Shown one piece after another: positions 57,135-64,000 of a DNA stretch of 64,000 nucleotides. A program made the translations under genes and the position numbers. Location of the stretch: assembly GCF_023221595.1 (NCBI RefSeq), contig NZ_CP096563.1:2028501-2092500 (forward strand), in the 5' to 3' direction. Numbering within the stretch: position 1 is the first letter of the stretch; each line of letters starts with the position of its first letter. The notes beneath the pieces are model-generated. The model saw only the letters and a program-made list of their open reading frames with translations. It did not search any database and was not told the origin of the DNA. Source of the DNA: Rhodococcus qingshengii JCM 15477. GTDB lineage: Bacteria > Actinomycetota > Actinomycetes > Mycobacteriales > Mycobacteriaceae.

Positions 57135-58056
57135 AGACGAGGGGCATGACGCTTCGAATCTCGGTGATCTCGCCGACGACGGTACGCCAGTGGATTTGGC
57201 TGCGGTTCGGCGTGACGATGCGCTGATCGAATCCATTTCGAATGGTGGGCCGGTAGCAACCGATAGCACCGAACAGTACGAACTTGCGTTGATCCTCTCG
57301 CAATGGCGTGACGATGTCGTTGCGACTCCGATGCCCGAGGGTCCGTTGTTGGACGATGTCATCGCTGCAATCACAGCGACGCCGTCCGGCTTCTCCGATC
57401 GTCAGCGTTCACGTTCCCGTTCTCGATTGCGTGTGGTTCGTCCGATCGCCGCCGCTGCAGCAGTTGCAGCAGTGGTCTTCGGTGGCGCCACGGCGATGGC
57501 GTACGACGCCCAGCCCGGCGATGCCCTGTGGGGCGTCAAGCAGGTCGTCTTCGCCGACGAGGCCAACTCGACAGTTGCGAAGATCGACACGACTTCCGAG
57601 CTGGAAAAGGCCGAGCGGCTGTTGGCTGCCGGAGACATTCCTGCGGCAAAGATGGTGCTGGACAACGCAGCTCACCGTGCCGATGCGGTCAAGGACTCGC
57701 AGGACAAGACCGACCTCGTCGAGCGTTGGGGCAAGTTGATGACGCAGGTCCAGGAGACCACGTCACCCGCAGTGCCGCCGTCGACGACCGACCAGCAGTC
57801 CTCGATTGCCACCTCTCCCACGGCGATTCCGGGGATCTCCGTCAATCCGGCGAACCCTCAGCTGCCTGGGGGTGTGACCACGACGACAACGCCCAATCCT
57901 GGAATCATGCAGGCGCCTGGTCCAAGCGCGGCGTCGTCGACACCGTCATCGTCGCCCACGGCAACGACCACGACAACAACGACGACAACCACGACAACGA
58001 CGCCTCTGGCGCCGGCCTCGTCTCCGTCGGGTGATTCTTCTTCACCCCCGCCCTGA
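57118..58056 (+). CDS. rsdA: Anti-sigma-D factor RsdA
   Basis: 312 residues from GTG 57118, overlapping sigD. The N-terminal cytosolic part carries the SigD-binding region (VRRDDALIESISNGG, LALILSQWRDDVVATPMPEG). One membrane helix lies at about 105-127 (VVRPIAAAAAVAAVVFGGAT). The external part includes AYDAQPGDALWGVKQVVFAD and a Pro/Ser/Thr tail with 14 consecutive Thr (about 285-298). In M. tuberculosis RsdA is released by ClpX-ClpP-dependent degradation. It ends at a 42-bp palindromic terminator. Confidence 0.9.
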   Translation: MRALARDEGHDASNLGDLADDGTPVDLAAVRRDDALIESISNGGPVATDSTEQYELALILSQWRDDVVATPMPEGPLLDDVIAAITATPSGFSDRQRSRSRSRLRVVRPIAAAAAVAAVVFGGATAMAYDAQPGDALWGVKQVVFADEANSTVAKIDTTSELEKAERLLAAGDIPAAKMVLDNAAHRADAVKDSQDKTDLVERWGKLMTQVQETTSPAVPPSTTDQQSSIATSPTAIPGISVNPANPQLPGGVTTTTTPNPGIMQAPGPSAASSTPSSSPTATTTTTTTTTTTTTPLAPASSPSGDSSSPPP

Positions 58057-58081
58057 TCGCACCGTTCCGATCTGAATTCAA

Positions 58082-58123
58082 ACGAAAGTGGCCGACAAGC
58101 AATTGCTTGTCGGCCACTTTCGT
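58082..58123. terminator. Perfect 42-bp palindrome between convergent rsdA and the DUF5319 gene
   Basis: Positions 58082-58102 and 58103-58123 are exact reverse complements with no spacer (half-site ACGAAAGTGGCCGACAAGCA + A). As RNA it folds into a hairpin on either strand and most likely ends both transcripts. Confidence 0.9.
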
Positions 58124-58145
58124 ATGAGCTTGGGTGAGGTTTCGC

Positions 58146-58550
58146 TCAGCTGTCGAAACCGTCGCCGTGCATCGCCTCGTTCATCGACGCGTCGGCGTAT
58201 CCACGGCAGTAGTCCCACGTGACATATGCCTCAGGCATCGGGTCGTAGGCAGGCTCGTGGGGGCGGACGGTTCCGTCCACGAGCAGCTGCAGCAGGTTTG
58301 CGCGCAGCATGTCCCAGTCGTGGTAGTGATCCTGTTGGCAGTCCTCGCAGCAGACTACGAGACCGCGGATACCGCGGTGAGCGAGGAGTGCCTCGTATAC
58401 AGCGAGGTCAGCGAGATCCTCCTCGACCGCTTGGCGTTCGTGGGGGTCGAGTGGTTGGCCCGGCTCGATGGCATCGAGAGCCGCGGAGGGGTCAGCTGGG
58501 TCGCCGGCGAAGGGATCTGGCGGCAGACCGGGGGGCAGTTGATCACGCAC
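58146..58550 (-). CDS. DUF5319 family protein
   Basis: 134 residues from GTG (reverse) 58550. The N-terminus is Pro/Asp-rich (LPPGLPPDPFAGDPADP); the conserved core has GLVVCCEDCQQDHYHDWDML with a C-C-x2-C pattern and His residues that could bind metal, then PEAYVTWDYCRGYADASMNE. It corresponds by position to Rv3412, of unknown function. It converges on rsdA and is divergent from guaB2 (243-bp gap). Confidence 0.88.
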   Translation of the reverse strand: MRDQLPPGLPPDPFAGDPADPSAALDAIEPGQPLDPHERQAVEEDLADLAVYEALLAHRGIRGLVVCCEDCQQDHYHDWDMLRANLLQLLVDGTVRPHEPAYDPMPEAYVTWDYCRGYADASMNEAMHGDGFDS

Positions 58551-58637
58551 AGCACCACGGTACGCAGGTCAGGGGGGTCAGCGCCACTTGTTACGCGTAC
58601 CCGCAGCGTGGGTGGGATGGTTCGGACCTTTGAGTGA

Positions 58638-60317
<1,680 letters not shown>

Positions 60318-60344
60318 CAACCAGTACACGAGAAAGGGGCGCGC

Positions 60345-61484
60345 GTGCGCGACCTCGTTGAGATCGGCATGGGTCGAACGGCCCGACGTACCTACGAGTT
60401 GGACGATGTGAACATCGTTCCCTCCCGGCGAACTCGTTCGTCGAAGGAGGTGTCGACTGCTTGGCAGCTCGACGCTTACAGGTTCGACATTCCTGTCCTC
60501 GCACATCCCACCGACGCGTTGGTCTCGCCGACTTTCGCGATCGAGTTGGGTAAGCGCGGCGGCCTCGGTGTCATCAACGGTGAAGGCCTGTGGGGCCGTC
60601 ACCCCGATGTCGAGGAGAAGCTCCGGCGTCTCGTCGAGATCGCCGAGAAGGACGGTGGCGTCGACGCGGCCATCCGCTACCTGCAGGAGCTGCATGCGGC
60701 TCCGCTGCAGGCCGGTCTTCTGGCAGCTGCGGTGGCGCAGGTCCGTGATTCGGGGGTCACCACTGCCGTTCGCGTCAGCCCGCAGAATGCGCGCGCACTG
60801 ACGCCGGAGCTGATCAAGGCGGGAATCGACCTCCTGGTCGTCCACGGCACGATCATCTCGGCCGAGCACGTCGTGCACACCGAGCAGGAACCGCTCAACC
60901 TCAAGACGTTCATCTCGGAACTCGACGTTCCGGTTGTCGCGGGTGGGGTCAGTGACCACCGCACCGCGCTGCACCTGATGCGTACCGGCGCTGCCGGTGT
61001 CATCGTCGGGTACGGGTCTACCGAGGGTGCAACCACCACCGGTGAGGTCCTGGGCATCGGCGTTCCGATGGCCACGGCCATTGCCGATGCTGCAGCAGCC
61101 AGGCGCGACTACCTCGACGAGACGGGTGGACGCTACGTCCACGTCATCGCCGACGGTGACATCGCAACTTCGGGTGATCTGGCGAAGGCCATCGCCTGCG
61201 GTGCCGACGCTGCCGTTCTGGGCACGCCGCTGGCCGTGTCCGCCGAGGCGCCGGGTGGTGGCTGGTACTGGCCGTCCGCTGCGGCTCATCCTTCGGTTCC
61301 GCGTGGAGCACTTCTTCCGGTTTCCTATGGTGAGCGTCCGAGTCTGGACCAGGTTCTGAGCGGCCCTTCGGACGATCCGTACGGTTCGCTGAACTTCGTC
61401 GGTGGTCTCCGTCGGTCGATGGCGAAGGCCGGATACTCCGATCTCAAGGAGTTCCAGAAGGTCGGGCTGACAGTCCGCGCGTAG
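60345..61484 (+). CDS. guaB3: GuaB3 family IMP dehydrogenase-related protein
   Basis: 379 residues from GTG 60345 with AGAAAGGGG upstream. The TIM-barrel is recognisable (YELDDVNIVPSRRTRSSKEV, GLGVINGEGLWGRHPDVEEK, VHVIADGDIATSGDLAKAIA), but the CBS domains are missing. The loop that holds the catalytic Cys in GuaB2 reads GYGSTEGATTTGEV (about residue 222), without Cys. Its activity is unclear; cyanobacterial GuaB3 has been reported to make XMP. It lies directly behind guaB2 as in mycobacteria. Confidence 0.92.
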   Translation: MRDLVEIGMGRTARRTYELDDVNIVPSRRTRSSKEVSTAWQLDAYRFDIPVLAHPTDALVSPTFAIELGKRGGLGVINGEGLWGRHPDVEEKLRRLVEIAEKDGGVDAAIRYLQELHAAPLQAGLLAAAVAQVRDSGVTTAVRVSPQNARALTPELIKAGIDLLVVHGTIISAEHVVHTEQEPLNLKTFISELDVPVVAGGVSDHRTALHLMRTGAAGVIVGYGSTEGATTTGEVLGIGVPMATAIADAAAARRDYLDETGGRYVHVIADGDIATSGDLAKAIACGADAAVLGTPLAVSAEAPGGGWYWPSAAAHPSVPRGALLPVSYGERPSLDQVLSGPSDDPYGSLNFVGGLRRSMAKAGYSDLKEFQKVGLTVRA

Positions 61485-61495
61485 TTTGTACCTTT

Positions 61496-61530
61496 CTGTG
61501 GCCCCGGTTCTTCGTGAACTGGGGCCACAG
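61496..61530 (+). terminator. Terminator-like hairpin after guaB3
   Basis: CTGTGGCCCCGGTTC (61496-61510) and GAACTGGGGCCACAG (61516-61530), 15 bp with one G-U pair and a TTCGT loop; the following sequence is GT-rich without a long T-run. Confidence 0.8.
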
Positions 61531-61585
61531 TTCGTTGTGCAGGACTTTCTTCCGTTCCTGATACTTGCGGTTACGCTTATGGGGC

Positions 61586-61609
61586 CCCTTGTGGTGGTAG
61601 TCACAAGGG
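61586..61609 (+). promoter_or_regulatory. Inverted repeat upstream of the choD-type gene
   Basis: CCCTTGTG (61586-61593) and CACAAGGG (61602-61609) are perfect inverted half-sites with an 8-bp spacer, 49 bp before the ATG. The size suits a dimeric regulator. It does not match the KstR consensus I remember. A GGGGCCCC palindrome (61581-61588) overlaps it. Confidence 0.55.
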
Positions 61610-61657
61610 ATAGGTGCATACTGGCGGGTAACTACGGTTCACGGTGGAGGTGTCCTG

Positions 61658-63412
61658 ATGGGCAAGCAACGGGCAACGGACTACGACGTACTGATCGTCG
61701 GATCCGGGTTCGGCGGAAGCGTGAGCGCGCTTCGTCTCGTGGAGAAGGGCTACAAGGTCGGCGTCATCGAAGCCGGCCGACGGTATGCCGACGAAGATTT
61801 CGCGAAGACCAGTTGGGATCTCAAGAAGTTCCTCTGGGCTCCGAAGCTGGGGTGCTTCGGCATTCAGCGCGTGCACCTGTTGCGCGACTGCCTCATTCTC
61901 GCGGGCGCAGGCGTCGGCGGCGGGTCGTTGAACTACGCCAACACGCTGTACCAGCCGCCGGAGCCGTTCTTCCAGGACAAGCAGTGGGCGCACATCACCG
62001 ACTGGCGCAGCGAGCTCACGCCGTACTACGAGCAGGCTCAGAAGATGCTCGGCGTCGTCCAGAATCCGCACATGACGCCCGCCGACGAGATCATGAAGTC
62101 GGTCGCCGACGACATGGGTGTCGGCGACACGTTCATCCAGACGCCCGTCGGCGTCTACTTCGGTGAACCTGGCAAGAAGGCGAAGGACCCGTACTTCGGC
62201 GGCGTCGGACCCGAGCGCACAGGTTGCATCGAGTGTGGCGAGTGCATGACGGGCTGCCGTCACGGAGCGAAGAACACGCTCCTCAAGAACTATCTGGGCC
62301 TTGCCGAGACAGCCGGCGCCGAGATCATTCCGATGACCACCGTGTCCGGGCTTCGTGAGGCTCGCGACGGTTCGTGGGACGTGTTCACCGAGCGAACCGG
62401 TGCATTCGGACGAAAGAACCGCCGCACCTACACGGCTGCGAACGTAATTCTCGCGGCCGGAACGTGGGGCACTCAGCATCTGCTCTTCGACATGAAGGAC
62501 ACCGGAGCGCTGCCCAAGCTCTCCGACAAGCTCGGCGAGCTGACTCGAACGAACTCCGAATCCATTGTCGGCGCAGGCAAGTACAAGGTCGATCCCGCAC
62601 TCGACCTGACCCGCGGAGTGGCGATCACCTCGTCGTTCCACCCGAGCAGCGACACCCACATCGAGCCGGTCCGCTACGGCAAGGGATCGAACGCGATGGG
62701 CCTGTTGCAGACCTTGATGACGGACGGCGGCGGCAAGACGCCCCGATGGATCAAGTTCCTCGGTGTGGTTGCGAAGAATCCGTACCAGATGTTGCGCATG
62801 TTGACGGTCAAGGACTGGAGTGAGCGCACGATCATCGCGTTGGTCATGCAGAACCTCGACAACTCCATCACCACGTACACGAAGAAGGGCCTGTTCGGTC
62901 GACGCAAGGTCACCAGTAAGCAGGGCCACGGTCAGCCGAACCCGACGTGGATCCCGGAGGGCAACGAGGCGACGCGTCGAGTTGCCGAGAAGATCGACGG
63001 TGTCGCGGGCGGCACGTGGGGCGAGATCTTCAACGTTCCACTGACGGCGCACTTCCTCGGCGGTTGCGCTATCGCGTCGGATTCCGATCACGGCGTCATC
63101 GATCCGTACCACCGCGTGTACGGCTACCCGACGCTCAGCGTCGTCGACGGCGCAGCGGTCTCGGCCAACCTCGGCGTGAATCCGTCGCTGACCATTGCCG
63201 CTCAGGCCGAGCGTTCGGCCTCGCTGTGGCCGAACAAGGGGGAGACCGACCTGCGTCCCGCCCAGGGCAGCGGCTACGAGCGTTTGGCTCCGATTGCACC
63301 CAAGTCGCCTGTGGTGCCGGCGTCGGCTCCGGCCGCGCTGGTCCTGCCGATCGTGAAGATCACCGGCGGCAAGACAGCTACCGCTGTTCCGGCGGAGCCG
63401 GCAGCCGGATAG
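61658..63412 (+). CDS. choD: GMC-family oxidoreductase, ChoD-like (putative cholesterol oxidase)
   Basis: 584 residues, with GGAGG at 61644-61648 upstream. The FAD dinucleotide motif GSGFGGSVSALRL is at about 15-27, and GAGVGGGSLNYANTL is a second FAD contact. Near the C-terminus PLTAHFLGGCAIASDSDHGV and VVDGAAVSANLGVNPSLTIA are GMC signatures with the active-site His. An unusual cluster C190-x2-C193-x2-C196-x3-C200 (GCIECGECMTGCRHGAKNT) resembles a ferredoxin site; the mycobacterial ChoD group shares it. There is no signal peptide. Whether cholesterol is the substrate is uncertain. The last 60 residues are an Ala/Pro-rich tail. Confidence 0.88.
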   Translation: MGKQRATDYDVLIVGSGFGGSVSALRLVEKGYKVGVIEAGRRYADEDFAKTSWDLKKFLWAPKLGCFGIQRVHLLRDCLILAGAGVGGGSLNYANTLYQPPEPFFQDKQWAHITDWRSELTPYYEQAQKMLGVVQNPHMTPADEIMKSVADDMGVGDTFIQTPVGVYFGEPGKKAKDPYFGGVGPERTGCIECGECMTGCRHGAKNTLLKNYLGLAETAGAEIIPMTTVSGLREARDGSWDVFTERTGAFGRKNRRTYTAANVILAAGTWGTQHLLFDMKDTGALPKLSDKLGELTRTNSESIVGAGKYKVDPALDLTRGVAITSSFHPSSDTHIEPVRYGKGSNAMGLLQTLMTDGGGKTPRWIKFLGVVAKNPYQMLRMLTVKDWSERTIIALVMQNLDNSITTYTKKGLFGRRKVTSKQGHGQPNPTWIPEGNEATRRVAEKIDGVAGGTWGEIFNVPLTAHFLGGCAIASDSDHGVIDPYHRVYGYPTLSVVDGAAVSANLGVNPSLTIAAQAERSASLWPNKGETDLRPAQGSGYERLAPIAPKSPVVPASAPAALVLPIVKITGGKTATAVPAEPAAG

Positions 63413-63426
63413 TTCGCCGCGAACGA

Positions 63427-63468
63427 AGATGGGGCGTGTCGTCGAGGATTCGACGATACGCCCCATCT
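63427..63468. terminator. Bidirectional terminator between choD and the Ig-like repeat gene
   Basis: Arms of 19 bp (63427-63445 and 63450-63468) pair with one G-U position and a GGAT loop, between two convergent genes. Confidence 0.85.
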
Positions 63469-63481
63469 CTGTTTCAGAGTG

Positions 63482-64000
63482 TCAGCCTCCTAGCGACCCG
63501 AACAGAGTGCCGAGGTCGAGGCTGCCGGTCCCGCCTCCGGGCCCGCCGTCCGTATCGCCGGGGACGGTCAGGGTCTGCGGCGCGGATGCGGAGGCCGTGT
63601 AGCCCGAAGCGCCCACGAATTCGGCGGTGACACTGTAGGTCCCGGAGTTGTAGAACGTCGCCGGTACCGTTGCGACACCGTTGACCACGTCGACCGGTCC
63701 ACCGATGAGGGTGTCACCGACCTTGAACTGGACCTTGCCCGTGGCGCCGGACGGATCGACCGTTGCCTTGAGCGTCACCGGGGTGTTCTTCTGAACAGTT
63801 CCGACAGCGTCGAGAACCGTGGTCGTCTCGACGTCAGCCGGAGCCGGCGTCGTCACACTGACCGGGAATGCCGGGGCAGCGGACGGGGCGAATCCTGGTG
63901 AGCCCGTGAACTTCGCGACAACCTTGTGCGTTCCGGTCGAGGTGAAGGTGTACGGAGCGACGGCAACTCCGTCGGTTCCGACCGGAGCACTGACCGTTTC
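63482..64000 (-). CDS. Ig-like domain repeat protein (C-terminal part, cut by window edge)
   Basis: The frame is open through the window end, leaving 172 residues. Two Ig-like (Big_3-type) beta repeats are visible: one partial (PVGTDGVAVAPYTFTSTGTH, KVVAKFTGSPGFAPSAAPAF) and one complete (TTVLDAVGTVQKNTPVTLKA, VNGVATVPATFYNSGTYSVT, AEFVGASGYTASASAPQTLT). The C-terminus is Gly-rich (GDTDGGPGGGTGSLDLGTLF). It is probably a secreted or cell-surface protein; the signal sequence would lie beyond the window. An apparent GTG at 63856 is inside the repeat, not a start. Confidence 0.8.
   Translation of the reverse strand, partial: ETVSAPVGTDGVAVAPYTFTSTGTHKVVAKFTGSPGFAPSAAPAFPVSVTTPAPADVETTTVLDAVGTVQKNTPVTLKATVDPSGATGKVQFKVGDTLIGGPVDVVNGVATVPATFYNSGTYSVTAEFVGASGYTASASAPQTLTVPGDTDGGPGGGTGSLDLGTLFGSLGG

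Noticed and set aside
63482..63856. Complete 124-residue gene ending the window
   Set aside because: The frame stays open to 64000 and the upstream residues form another Ig-like repeat, so the GTG at 63856 is internal and the gene is partial.

Overview
The window looks like a chromosomal segment of a high-GC actinomycete of the Mycobacteriales, most likely Rhodococcus or a close relative. This rests on gene content and order, not on a database search. GTG and TTG starts are frequent, 4-nt stop/start overlaps are common, and the order rplQ-truA-ESX-4-rplM-rpsI-glmM-glmS-nnrD-alr-tsaEB-rimI-tsaD-groES-groEL1-whiB3-sigD-guaB2-guaB3-choD mirrors the block I recall from Mycobacterium tuberculosis (about Rv3409c to Rv3458c), in opposite numbering.

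Layout. 1-16446: ribosomal protein superoperon (end of S10 cluster, spc cluster split by two promoter-bearing gaps, secY-adk-map, infA-rpmJ, alpha operon with rpoA) and truA. 16504-18862: an acyl-CoA dehydrogenase divergent from a TetR regulator and an FMN reductase, with a palindromic operator between. 18879-31614: a complete ESX-4-type type VII secretion locus (eccE, eccB, mycP, eccD, eccC, an Rv3446c-type membrane protein and two WXG100 proteins) in alternating orientations. 31905-32854: rplM-rpsI. 33009-38963: cell-wall amino-sugar genes glmM and glmS flanking a little-known three-gene cassette and an alpha/beta-hydrolase-fold protein without the serine nucleophile. 39017-45920: cupredoxin lipoprotein, nnrD, alr, hydrolase, and the t6A genes tsaE, tsaB, tsaD with rimI. 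45939-49985: membrane-anchored Hsp70-like protein, K+ channel-like protein, Tat-exported metallophosphoesterase. 50068-52279: groES-groEL1 behind a CIRCE operator. 52290-58550: regulatory block with rskA-sigK next to a fasciclin-domain lipoprotein, whiB3, an Rv3415c-type protein, sigD-rsdA and a DUF5319 gene. 58794-64000: guaB2, guaB3, choD-type oxidoreductase and the end of an Ig-like repeat protein.

The housekeeping genes couple translation, protein export (SecY), tRNA t6A modification and cell-wall precursor synthesis. The points most worth a second look are the ESX-4 locus that keeps eccE, the three-gene cassette after glmM, the membrane Hsp70-like protein, and a SigK-type promoter in front of the fasciclin lipoprotein beside sigK-rskA. 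No tRNA, rRNA, CRISPR array, insertion sequence or prophage was recognised.
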